From: Leptidea sinapis | Lineage: Eukaryota > Arthropoda > Insecta > Lepidoptera > Pieridae | Direction: 5' to 3' | NCBI RefSeq assembly: GCF_905404315.1 | Contig: NC_066288.1 | Coordinates: 3,348,001-3,412,000 of the forward strand | DNA: 64,000 nt | Translations under genes and position numbers: made by a program | The notes under the pieces: generated by a model | Database searches by the model: none | Told to the model about the DNA's origin: nothing | Seen by the model: the letters and a program-made list of their open reading frames with translations, nothing else | Shown: positions 1 through 9,749 of the stretch, piece after piece | Position numbering within the stretch: the first letter of the stretch is position 1 | Layout: the number at the start of each line of letters is the position of its first letter

Positions 1-1242
1 TTAAGTTATTTTAAGTTTGGAACACTTATTGTATGTTTGTCTATATTGATTGATATGTAACAATAACTAGTGCAATTCCCTGAGTCACTGAGTGGCTCCA
101 TATCTGTGATACAATGCAGTGTGTGAAATAGTCTGGTTGGGAGTATTGGTAAAGTTGTATTGTCTTCCTTTGGTCTGTGTGAGTGGTTGTTATCTAAATT
201 AACTTGCAATTGTTTGTACTTAACAATACAGTGATATCTTAGTGGTACAAAATGTTATACTTCGAAATTGAATACTATATATTTTAATAGATCCAGACAA
301 TGGGGGAAATGAGCATATCCAAGAAATATTTTTATATGTTAAGTTAAATTATGCTCTTAAAAGTATACAGAGAATAATTATATTAATTGTCAAAGCCAGA
401 GTGAACTAGTTAAATACTTCCAACATTTCAGTTGGTAAGGTTCATAAGTGTTCTATATTTGATTCTGCAATAAAAAACCAGTGATCAATTTTTTCTGAAA
501 TTATATTACTTTTATGAGGCGAATGATAAGTCACAGCTGAAATGTGATTCAAACTAATTTTTAAAGTATTGTATATGCATAATTTGTTATTTTTGTGGGA
601 AAAAATCGTATTTAAAGTGGGCCAAATAAAAAACTCTTCACAAATTGGTTTTGTATAATTTAATACCTTGATTTTTGGAAAATACTATATTTACTATATG
701 GAATGGGAACAAGCAGGGCCTTCAGAGGGGTCACCTAATAATGATAGCCTAATGTCAGGCAATGAAATAAGTGTGTTGCTAGTCGTTGACTAAGAGGATG
801 AGTAACATAATTTGTTTTCCGTAACTTAGAATACCTACTATGTCACTTAATCAGAAATGTTAATAATAAATAATGTGTCACTAAAATAGTGATAGGGCAG
901 AATTTTGCGAGGACTTGGTAGAACCTGCATTTGAAGATGGTGACTAGTTCAAAATTTTTGTTTTTTTTTTTATTATATAATTTTATATATTTTGCTATTT
1001 TAAATGAATTTGAGTTTATTCTTGCTACTAATGAGTACCTACATACCATTTTTGGATCGTAGTTTATAATGACATGGGGTACCATAGTTTCAACACCACA
1101 TTTGCAAAAAAAACGGGCGGTTATAAGAAAATACAATATCAAAAGTGGTTTTATTTGAGAATATTACTGGTACATTTATAAAGTGATGTGCATAAGTTTA
1201 TTCCAAATTCAAATTTAAGACAGCGGGGCTTTAATTTTTGTT
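1..1242. other. AT-rich DNA, no gene seen
   Basis: I see no coding region with a recognisable product, no clear splice-bounded exon and no terminal-repeat structure here. Short open frames at 6-209 and 843-1142 (minus) are low-complexity and resemble nothing I know. Confidence 0.6.
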
Positions 1243-1452
1243 ATAGCCCGACTTACGGACGAGAAAAAAAAAGGACTCCGCGCCGTGATATTAGCAAACC
1301 GTTATGCTAGTGTGTGTGCGGCCACAAATACTTATATAGTATCGTTTTTACAACACGACGGCATTTTAAAATATTTTATTGATACGCAAACTGATCTGTC
1401 ACAGACGATGAGAATTCCCATAATGGCCGCCTATCGGCCTGTAGTAGTGTAA
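1243..1452 (-). repeat. inverted-repeat element X, copy A, left part
   Basis: This is the reverse complement of 13850-14105 (copy B); shared text includes GGACTCCGCGCCGTGATATT and the segment around ATGGCCGCCTATCGGCCTGT. The outer ends carry inverted GGACTCCG motifs (about 1273 and 4730). The copy is interrupted at 1452 by the Harbinger transposon and resumes at 4652. It is a non-autonomous DNA element by structure; its superfamily is not determined. Confidence 0.7.
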
Positions 1453-1458
1453 AGCCCC

Positions 1459-1625
1459 ATCCACACGCTTGACAAACAATGGCAAACAGCAAACACGGAC
1501 GTGTGGATGGGTGTTTGTCGTTGTTTGTCTGTTTGTGTTTGTGATGGGCAGTGTTCGGCATCGGTGTCGGTTTTTCTTGCCAGATCAAAGGATGTTTGGC
1601 AAACAGTTTGCGACGTATCCACACG
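1459..1625. promoter_or_regulatory. subterminal ATCCACACG sites, left end of Harbinger
   Basis: The nonamer ATCCACACG occurs at 1459-1467 (+), 1500-1508 (as CGTGTGGAT) and 1617-1625 (+), interspersed with TTTG/CAAA-rich text. It recurs at the other end. Repeated subterminal motifs in both ends are typical of transposase or partner-protein binding sites; the binding role is inferred. Confidence 0.45.
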
Positions 1626-1727
1626 TTTGGCAGCGTTCAGTAATGCGCGCGAGCTTGCGGGAGGCGGACGTATTTTCTTGCTACACTTTTTCGTTGGCGC
1701 GCAAAGCGTACTCGCCTCAGCATTATA

Positions 1728-3900
1728 ATGAATAAAAGTGTCAAGGAATTGAAGACCAAAAAAGAAATACTGATGGCTACGTTCCGCAGACATTTGAAGA
1801 AAAAAAAGATTCTATTCGGTCCGGTGCAGGTAAGTTTAAATAATCAATAAATATTTGTCTAAACACCCCTGCTATGTTCCTTGCGAATAAATTTTATTTT
1901 AATTTTATTTTTTCAGGATCCGATGATGTTTATACACCGGTCTGGTTTGCTTATGACCTGATGGAGTCATTTTTAGGACCGGTATATACCTACTCAAATA
2001 ACGTAAATTCAGAGGAAGTAAGTAAAACGACTTTTTTTCATTATGGTTTATTCATTCTTAATTAAATTTAAACTATCATTTATATAAAGATTTAATCAGA
2101 TAAAGTTTTGATTATCTATTTGCAGGAATGGTAGTACTCTAGAAGACGTGACGTCGATTTAGAAGCTGATATTTTTTTCTGTATAGAGCTCGACATGTAG
2201 AACGATGTACTAAAATATTACATTGCGAAGCCTCATAATTTTCGAGAAAAAAAAATCCTAAAGTTACGAAAAAAAAATACGATTGGCTTAAGTGTCGTTT
2301 GACAGGCGGAAGGGGCTATAAGTGGTTAAAGTTCCCTTATCTGTTTGGCATGCATAGGTGACCTACGGGGTACATTTGGCATGTTCTGAATTGCATTATA
2401 TTCCTCTTCGTATTTTCGCCAAGATCCACGTGTTATTATTTCACCATTTCTGTCAATCGTATCAAACGTTCCTGGGGGGGTATATCTCTGGGGAGTTTTT
2501 TCGAAGGAAGTTATGTAGTAGTACACAGGTCATTGTTATTTCTGATACAGAAATGGGGTCTAAATAAATTGGACGACGGTAAATACGAAACACTGAAGCA
2601 AAAACTCCAAATGTGTTTTCGACTACTACCCGAGCTCTAGATAAACATTGATTGAATATTCTTTTTGGTGAACCGATGTTATGCTGTCCTGGGTAGGGTT
2701 TCATAACATGCATGCTCAATGCAAAAGCACCATCTCCTATGAAAACGTATGGAACGTTAACGTCCGATCCAGGAAGTGGGCATGGTATAGGAAAATCAAT
2801 TTCATTTTTACAGATTTTTTTCCACAGTAATGAATTATTAAAGACGCCATCGCTAATCCTCCCTTGGCATCCTATGTCAACAAATATAAATTTGTAGTGG
2901 GCATCAACTAATGCCAATAGAACGATGCTGAACGTTTTCTTATAATTTAAATATTCAGTTCCGCTATGAGGTGGACTTTCTATATTAATATGCTTGCTGT
3001 CTATGGAACCAAGACAGTGTGGAAATTTTCTTCTAAACCCTCTTTCTATATTCATCCAAGCATCAGCCGTTGATGGCATCTGAAAACAATCAAAATGAAG
3101 TAAATAAAAATTAATTATTTATTTCAGAGAGCATTGCCAGAAGAAAATGAAACTGCAGCTATAGAGGTCGTAGAAGTTGTTGAAAATAGAGATTTAGAAC
3201 AGCCTCTCCCTACATCAAAACTAGTGCGCCGTCGTCCAGCTACCGACACAGCGGAACGGCAAATGTCGTCTGCATTTGGACAGTTGACCAATATTTTAAG
3301 CAAAAGACAGAGGGAATATCCACCACCACCACCAAAAGAAGACGACGACAGCGAACTTTATGGAAAATTACTAGCGAAAAAACTGCGTGAACTTTCACCA
3401 GATGAGAGGAAACTATTTATGTATAATATAGACACATTGTTTATAAATAGAATTAAAGGCTCTTTAAGCGACAAACCCCATCTCCCCAATCAGCCCCTTA
3501 TCAGGCATATTCTGTGCCATTACCAAAAACTTCACCAATTCCAATACGACCATCAACTTCCCAAACATCATATTCCGAACCTTTGCCAAATAATTCACCA
3601 TCGGCTCCATATCGACCGTCATCTTCCGAAACCTCGTATTCTGAACCTTTGCCAAATACTTTAGTTTTAGGTTCAAACCAGCTATCAACCGCCCAAACGT
3701 CACAGTATTTACCATTGGTAATCAATTCACCCCAACCATTCACTTCTCAAAATCACGTTTATTTCAACCAATCGGGCTCATCAAATTCTGCTCCTACCAT
3801 TCAAATAATATCCAATGAGTTGATTTCCCAAAGAACAGAAACAAACCGTGTAAATGAAGCTTTAATTAAAGCTTATGAATACTTTGATCGTGAAAATTGA
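1728..3900 (+). pseudogene. Harbinger MADF/BESS partner protein, broken
   Basis: Three exons: 1728-1829, 1917-2017 and 3128-3900, each with GT-AG borders. Exons 1-2 encode the second half of a MADF DNA-binding domain (VKELKTKKEILMATFRRHLK, then DDVYTPVWFAYDLMESFL); the N-terminal part is missing before the ATG. Exon 3 holds a BESS motif (ELYGKLLAKKLRELSPDERK) and a Ser/Pro tail with repeated TSYSEPLP units. In Harbinger elements such proteins bind the ends and help the transposase reach the nucleus. Two breaks are seen: one A too few in the A tract at 1800-1807 of exon 1, and a shift near 3470-3500 in exon 3. A poly(A) signal AATAAA lies at 3957-3962. Intron 2 (2018-3127) contains the antisense last exon of the transposase. 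Confidence 0.8.
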
Positions 3901-4514
3901 GATAGTTTAATCGGCTTAATTTTTCATGAATTAATTTTTCATTTCAAATTATTGATAATAAAAATAAAAATTTATAAATAACTACTCACCTTTATTTCAT
4001 TTCTTAGAACATCATTAATTGCTTTGCAGACTTCAGGTATAATTTTTGGTATTGCTTGGGGAGACACTTTGAATAAATAGTGTAAACTTTTATAACTGTC
4101 ACCACTTGCGATAAATCTTAGTGTTATTGCTAGACGATATTTCGCTGGTATAGCTTCCCTGAAGTCCGTATCTTGTTTCGATATCAGAGGAGAAATTTTG
4201 TCTAGCAAATACTCAAAATCTGTGAAACTCATGCGGCAGAAGTTATGAAACTCCCCTGATGGTTCGTAAAGAAGCTCATTAAATTTTTTTTCTATAAATT
4301 GTCTGAAACGAATAAAAAATTTTAAGTAAAATTAAATAACACGGCAAATTAAAGCCCAAATAATAGGTCTAAAGCAGTACCTTGTACGATTTCTATGTAT
4401 TTTAATCATCCACCATCGTCTTTGCTTTCTTCTTTTTTCTCTCTCTTGCTTTAATTTAAAATAAAAATATGTCAACCCGAAAGTAATAGCTGCCACAAGC
4501 TCGTCGTTCGCCAT
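2326..4514 (-). pseudogene. PIF/Harbinger DDE transposase, one frameshift
   Basis: Three exons on the minus strand: 4381-4514, 3990-4302 and 2326-3079, with matching phases (2, 0). Exon 1 starts MANDELVAAI and is rich in Lys/Arg. Exon 3 carries the catalytic core: the first Asp in LGSIDSKHI, the second in IGCQGRISDGVF and the Glu in ARVVVENTFGVFA. The frame breaks near 2478-2484, in a run of seven C on the coding strand (seven G on the plus strand); removing one base lets PPGTFDTIDRNG follow directly to a stop at 2326. Full length would be about 400 aa, normal for the family. Its last exon sits inside the opposite-strand intron of the MADF/BESS gene. Confidence 0.88.
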
Positions 4515-4550
4515 GTTTGCCGATTCGCAATGTTATGAACGTTCGCCAAG

Positions 4551-4645
4551 CATGTGGATGGCTGTTTGTGTTGGGTGATTGTGGTTGGTGTTTGGGACTT
4601 TGTTTACTGTTTGCGGTGTTTGTGACAAACAGCCAGCGTGTGGAT
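4551..4645. promoter_or_regulatory. subterminal CGTGTGGAT sites, right end of Harbinger
   Basis: CATGTGGAT at 4551-4559 (one mismatch) and CGTGTGGAT at 4637-4645 are the inverse of the left-end nonamers. They lie between the transposase start codon (4514) and the right terminus, so they could also serve in its promoter. Function is inferred. Confidence 0.4.
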
Positions 4646-4651
4646 CCGGCG

Positions 4652-4772
4652 TAAGAGTGTACATGGGGCTATGTATTTACACGTTAATCTGCTTCTTTTG
4701 GTGCTACACTGTTATGTAAGCTGACACGGAGTCCTTATTTTGTTACTACTCCATGGCCCGACTATGTATGTG
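4652..4772 (-). repeat. inverted-repeat element X, copy A, right part
   Basis: This resumes the match to 13765-13830 after the Harbinger insertion (GGGGCTATGTATTTACAC and GGTGCTACACT shared in reverse). It ends near the inverted GGACTCCG-type motif at about 4722-4735. Confidence 0.6.
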
Positions 4773-5049
4773 TTATTGCAGTTGTGTATCATGGCGGGAA
4801 TAGTTGATAGTATTGTCGGGTTGTCCTATTTCCTTAATATTTTACAGTGAAACACCATTATTTAGTCTTGTTTATTAAATTATTTATTAATGGAAAACTA
4901 CGAGAGAAGGCTAAATTTCAGTTTGTCTGATTTTCATTTGTTTTTATTTTAACACTAGCCAGGACAGATGTTCTTTCAAAAGTTAATAGTTAAAAATAAA
5001 TAAATGTAACGTATTTCCGAGTGATCCCGGTATTTATACCTCAATAATA

Positions 5050-5310
5050 AACATCGATTACTTACAAAAATAAATTCTTTTTTGTAGACTGCAATACTTT
5101 ATGAACTAGATGATACTCATTCCAATGGTTTATGGTATACAATAATTTATGTTTTGCGTAAACAAATAAAGCTGATGGTTTCCTAATGCGGAAGCATGCA
5201 ACGTATATCTGTCCATGAGAGAAGCATGGGTTTTCAAGATTAATGCCGCAAATACTTCAAGACTGACCCTGTAATTTATTTATGATTATTGCGATGGCAA
5301 GCCGCACTGG
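5050..5310 (-). pseudogene. Helitron-type PIF1-like helicase, C-terminal remnant
   Basis: The minus strand reads AIAIIINKLQGQS, a TGA stop, then SICGINLENPCFSHGQIYVA followed by CFRIRKPSALFVYA and HLVHKVLQ. This matches the last helicase motifs of the Rep-helicase of eukaryotic Helitrons (INK..GQSL, PCFSHGQLYVA.SR). The fragment is roughly 85 codons and has no upstream helicase motifs, so it is a dead piece. A host PIF1 gene is less likely because of the stop and the transposon-rich setting. Confidence 0.75.
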
Positions 5311-5429
5311 AAATGATTTTATTTTTCTACTTTGTAATTAATTGTCGAATTAATCTGGTTTATGTACCTAAGTGTAACAAATATATTTTAGTTTGTTCCA
5401 AAAAAGTACAAAACTACCATGTCAAAAGG

Positions 5430-5531
5430 TTAAAGGGTTCTAGCCATTTTTCTACGATATTTGTACCCCGCTTACGGGGTACGTTCGTACAGTAGGTGGG
5501 GTACTTTCGTACGCCATGGGGTAGATTCATA
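5430..5531. repeat. three near-repeats of GGGGTAnnTTCRTAC
   Basis: GGGGTACGTTCGTAC, GGGGTACTTTCGTAC and GGGGTAGATTCATAC follow each other at about 20-bp steps (5476-5536). The minus strand is open here and reads GVRKYPTYCTNVPRKRGTN, so the periodicity may be protein-level low complexity from a transposon reading frame. Confidence 0.4.
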
Positions 5532-5959
5532 CAGGGTTTTTAAAAAGCCTATGAAATAGTAAAATTTTTATAAAAAATAAAAAAATTTAAAAAATATTTA
5601 TTTATCAATGAACTAACGAAAAATATGTGACTTGACTCATGATAGTCTATAAAACTTTCTTTAGAAAAATAATAAAAAATAAAATCGTTCATCCTAAGTT
5701 ATTGATAATTCTAAGCATTACAATCAGTCTAAAAAACATAAACATTTTGTATGACATCGTTGTACAGTTTTTGACAATTTAAACTAAAAGTAGGTAATTA
5801 TACATTTGGTTGTTACTTTGGAGCTTATTGCTTATTATAATTATTTAAAATAACTGCAAAAGTAAAAAGCGATTATGACAAAGCAATAAAATCGGATGCT
5901 CTTTACAGCTCAGTATGTGTTTCTCAATGTGCTTACTGGAACAAAATTAACCTTCAAGC
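5532..5959. other. AT-rich DNA, no gene seen
   Basis: This lies between two transposon remnants. The minus strand near 5920-5960 may still be transposase-derived, but I cannot follow the frame. Confidence 0.4.
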
Positions 5960-6670
5960 AAATGGTCTATGTGGTGCGCTCTTTAAAATACAAATAGCGG
6001 AGGGTTAGTATTTCCACTAGCAGAAATAAAAGCACAAAATGTTATAAATTCGCCTCGTTCCGGTGACACGATTTGGCCCACTTGTTCCTGTGATTTAATG
6101 AGTCCAAATATTAGGAGTTTCTAAAACAGTAGACTCGTCAAAGTTAAATATCCTTTAATAACCATAATTTTACTGCCGACAAAATTATGTCGCTGTAACA
6201 CATCAGTCAAATTATTATAGAACTCTTGGACTGCATTCTTATTAAACGCGAATGATCGAGCAGCACTACTATTTTCTGGCTTTCGCAGAGTGAAGTTGGC
6301 GTTTCGTCGCATGTATTTAGGCATCCACTCTAAGACAGCCATTTGATTTTCATCCAATTTCTCTGGATATTTTAAATTTAACACTTTCGCATATTCGAAG
6401 GCAAGTTTCCGAGTTTGTACTGTCGTTAGTTCATAATGCATTTTGCAGCAATTAGTAATATAGTCTTCCAATAAGAAGACTTGTATACTCGTGCATTTGG
6501 AATGAAAAGTTCGTGAGGGTCCATCGGCGTTAGAGACATCTTTTAAATTTCTTGACTCTTCTTTCCAACGTTGCTGTTTTGATGTTGTATTTTAACACGG
6601 CTTTCCTATACGACAATCGTCCTTGAATTCCCTTCATCCACATCTTGAGTACGCGTACCCTTTTTTATAT
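5960..6670 (-). pseudogene. pogo/Tigger-like transposase remnant
   Basis: Reading the minus strand from 6670: a helix-turn-helix of psq type (RLSYRKAVLKYNIKTATLER), then after a frame break the CENP-B-like helix-turn-helix (FEYAKVLNLKYPEKLDENQ, YMRRNANFTLRKPE, FNKNAVQEFYNNL), then the start of the DDE domain (QVGQIVSPERGEFITFCAFI, SGNTNPP). Order and motifs match pogo-superfamily transposases of insects, which number about 400-500 aa. The usual DETG motif is lost at a break near 6121, and the catalytic C-terminal half is absent. This copy is dead. Confidence 0.75.
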
Positions 6671-7116
6671 TTTTGCACCATAAAACTGGATAGTTATAAA
6701 GTTGACTTAATAAAAATATTTCATTTAACTAGTTATAAGTAGCATACTGCATAAAAGGAAAAATATGTTATTGTGCTGTCTGCATGATAATTTTAAATTG
6801 TGGTTTTGGAGGGGCCTTCATCACCAAATGTAGAAATCATCCGGTCAACACACTGTTTTTGTGTTAAACTAATTCGAAAGTCGTAATAAATCATCGCTCT
6901 AGAATTTTCTCGAGTCAATTCCATTTTCTCAACGACTAAACAAGTTTGACAATACCGAGAATCTTTTTTTACATAAAGAAATGGTATTCGATTTTGTAGT
7001 TTTCAATTAAAAAGATTTTTATATGACAGGAACAGTGGAAATATTCCATTCCCGATACTTTTAGTGCAGCTCTCGTCCGCCGTAGTGTGACTGGCGGGAC
7101 ACTTCGCTAGCAAAAT
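6671..7116. other. no gene seen
   Basis: AT-rich DNA, possibly flank of the pogo-like element. I find no terminal repeat or open frame with a recognisable product. Confidence 0.4.
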
Positions 7117-7475
7117 TAGATGTGGTCGTTAAATCAATAAACTGTTTTTGTTAACAGTTTTATATTCGTTAACGAATTAACAATTATTCTTCAACGAGAA
7201 AATCTGTTAAACATAATAAGCTAATAAATTCAATCAAAGTCTTCGCCCGTAACTCTTAATAAATGAAGAAATTGAATGTATCACTAAAACAGCTTAATTC
7301 AAAACAGTTGACGAATTTGCGAACTAATTAATAATTGCATACGATAATTATTAATAATTGCATAAACCGATTTTTCATAACCCGTTGACGATTTAACAGT
7401 TTTTTCAACCTGTTGACCATTGACAAAAAACAGTTAAATTAAATTAATTTAAAAACCTTCAATGACACACCTCTA
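7117..7475 (+). repeat. hAT-type MITE (359 bp), copy 1
   Basis: It shares sequence and ends with the copy at 30982-31434: TAGATGTGGTCGTTAAATCA at the left and CAATGACACACCTCTA at the right. It is flanked by an 8-bp duplication with one mismatch (AGCAAAAT at 7109-7116, AGCAACAT at 7476-7483), as expected for hAT. No coding capacity. Confidence 0.85.
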
Positions 7476-7763
7476 AGCAACATGGCGGCCGGTATGTCAA
7501 TGTACACAAACAAAGGCAAGTTTGTGTGCAGTTTAGTTTTTCTACTAGACGAATGTGCCCGCGTACGAATGGTGACCACTTTTCACTTTTTATATTTTGC
7601 TTTTATTATTAATGCTCGGATTACATTATGATTTTTTTCACTTATAGCCGGGTGCCGTTACAAAGACGCGGTGGATTATTATTTCGTATCAACATTATGA
7701 CTACCGATCGGATTCGATACCGAAATTAATTAAATCCAAAATCTGCTCATTTATTGCCTCTAA

Positions 7764-7791
7764 GGCGAAACATGTTCGCCGGGTCAGCTAG
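7764..7791 (+). other. Helitron 3' terminus: hairpin plus CTAG
   Basis: A short hairpin (GGCGAA at 7764-7769, TTCGCC at 7775-7780) is followed by GGGTCAG and CTAG, with T as the next base. A hairpin just before CTRR and insertion next to T are the Helitron signature. The same GGGTCAGCTAG end recurs at 11557-11567. The 5' end of this copy was not located. Confidence 0.65.
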
Positions 7792-8560
7792 TTAATAATA
7801 AAGTTAAAATACATTATTATTATACACACAAACTCAGTTAAAATACATTCAAAATCATAATTATGCATTGAAATAACATACCTAATATTTAAAAATAACG
7901 AATAGTAATAAAATTCAATAAATAAATAATATCTACAAAAATAAATTGTTTGTATATGAATAAAATACAACATAACTGTCATTTGGAGTTTCTTGGAATG
8001 AAGTTTACAAACATTAATTAATTCGTACAAAATTGTACCCCTAGTACCCAGCGACCTACTTACTTTTTAACAACCTCGGTTGGGGAGGTACCTATTAATC
8101 TTTTAACATAATTATATCAAATTAACTTACCTGTGTTGTAAATTGTTAACTTAAACCGGTCCTTTCCTTTTTATAGACAACGCGTACTAGACCGGGGTAC
8201 GTTGTATGTTTGGTTGTCTTATTTCGTAGAGAAATATAAAAATTAGTGTACATGTAGGTACCGTCAGCGTCAAAAACATAGCGTTACCCATTGTATTGAA
8301 AAACATGGCAACACCCTTCTATCTCGGATTAAGTTTATATCTTAATTAAAAAAAAATGTAGCAATGAGTTACCTATGTTTAACACTATCAACTGCATTTC
8401 AATTACCAATAGGTTTTTATTAGCCCGAATTCCATTGAGGTCCTGTGTTGACTTCTTTTAACTACATTGTCTTGTGCCTGTTTCAATTTGTGAGGTTAGT
8501 ACATGCAAGTCTTGCAGATACTTGATGTAACTACCTACATACCTGTTAATATATAATAAT
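7792..8560. other. no gene seen
   Basis: AT-rich intergenic DNA with short frames only; nothing recognisable on either strand. Confidence 0.5.
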
Positions 8561-8564
8561 AATA

Positions 8565-8945
8565 TTGACACTTTTTACACAAATTATCTTGCCCCAAATT
8601 AGGCATATATAGCCTGTGTTATGGGTTACAAGACAACGATATATTTAATACAATATACTTACTCAAACATACATAAATACATTTTTTTGATATGAGAGAG
8701 GGCAAACGGGCAAGAGGGTAACGGGATGGGGAGAGGTGAGGCAACCGCCCATGGACATCCATATAAACATATAACAACATATAAACATACATTTAAATAT
8801 ACGTAAACAACAATAGAAACAAACATTCATATTCATCATAATATAAACGCTTGAACCTACCGAGATTCGAACCCGAGACCTCTAGCTTAGTAGGTAGGAT
8901 CGCTAACCACTCGGCTATACAGGTCGTCAAATACAATATATATAA
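8565..8945 (-). repeat. tRNA-derived SINE, family 1, copy 1
   Basis: On the minus strand it opens with a tRNA-like head: A-box-like TAGCCGAGTGGTTAG, and B-box GGTCTCGGGTTCGAATCTCG. A body rich in TATGTATTTATGTA follows, and then the conserved CTTGTAACCCATAACACAGG and GGGGCAAGATAATTTGTGTA. Copies lie at 11745-12025 and 32366-32660. It is interrupted by a short retroelement tail (8676-8759). Confidence 0.85.
8676..8759 (-). repeat. short retroelement tail inside the SINE
   Basis: An 84-bp segment (GGATGTCCATGGGCGGTTGC to an A-run, minus strand) is absent from the other two family-1 SINE copies at this point. The A-run end suggests a 5'-truncated LINE or SINE tail. Confidence 0.5.
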
Positions 8946-9192
8946 CATTATGCATATGTATAAAAATAATATTAAAGTTTAACAATTGAAAAGCGTCATA
9001 AGGAATAAAATAATATTTATTTTTGTACATATTCAGTCAAAACATTGATTACTAGTAAAATCCAAATTATAGGAATAATATACAACAGGCATAATAAATT
9101 ATATAGTAAGTGTTCTATAAGTGCGATCAATTAAAGAAATAATATAAACTGTGACACGATTTAAAAAAATAATTTAGGTATTAAGTACTTAC

Positions 9193-9749
9193 GGCCTGTC
9201 AAGAAAAAGTTGGGACTTGGGTATTAATATAGTAGTCAAAACGAACCTTAAAAGATATTTAACCCTTACAGCTTCACTCTACTAAGATCACTGACCTGTA
9301 CAATTACCACTGGACAGACTGTTGCATATGTTTGACAGCAAATTTTTTGTGCCTATTTGAAGCACCACTAGCGAGCGTCCAGTGAACTAATTTTGACGTA
9401 TAATACAAATGGCTGCGAAGTAACGTACAAAACTCTGAAGTATTTTTACATTTTTGAATTAATTTTGTTCATTTTCCGTGTTATTTATTCTTCAAGAATC
9501 AACGTAATAAAGTACACATTTTTTCTTTGTAAATAGTTTCCCACCATCTATCGATGTTTGATGATGTTGTCATCACTTGTTTTAGTACCGCAGACTCTCG
9601 CTACATGGCTAACAGCGCCAAAACGGCGAATATCAAACAGGCACAAAAGCACTTTGACAGCCGCCAGTCCAGTGGTATATAGTAAAGGTCAGTGACTAAG
9701 TAAATAATTAATTAAATCACGTCAAAGTGCCAACTTTTACTTGACGCGG
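9193..9749. repeat. foldback MITE (about 555 bp)
   Basis: Long inverted arms: GTCAAGAAAAAGTTGG at 9198 pairs with the reverse of CCAACTTTTACTTGAC at 9730-9745, and TCACTGACCTGTACAATTAC pairs with the reverse of GTATATAGTAAAGGTCAGTG near 9673-9693. There is no transposase. Superfamily and target duplication are unclear. Confidence 0.65.

Larger units (their letters stand above)
1453..4651. mobile_element. PIF/Harbinger DNA transposon (3199 bp, TAA target duplication)
   Basis: The element is bounded by TAA at 1450-1452 and 4652-4654, the 3-bp TWA duplication expected of PIF/Harbinger. Terminal inverted repeats match imperfectly: AGCCCCATCCACACGCT at the left and, reverse-complemented, CGCCGGATCCACACGCT at the right. 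It holds the two genes typical of the superfamily: a MADF/BESS (Myb-like) partner on the plus strand and a DDE_4-type transposase on the minus strand. The target site is confirmed by copy B of element X (13750-14105), which lacks the insertion. Both genes carry single-base frame breaks, so this copy is probably not autonomous, although all breaks are recent-looking. Confidence 0.92.

Noticed and set aside
1469..1735. Overlapping open frames on both strands near the Harbinger left end
   Set aside because: Low-complexity TTTG/CAAA text gives long frames on both strands; none resembles a protein. Treated as promoter and subterminal repeat DNA.
2124..2135. Alternative third exon of the MADF gene (acceptor TTTGCAG at 2124)
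   Set aside because: It would add only two residues before a stop. The acceptor at 3127 keeps the frame and joins MADF to BESS as in relatives. It remains possible as an alternative end.
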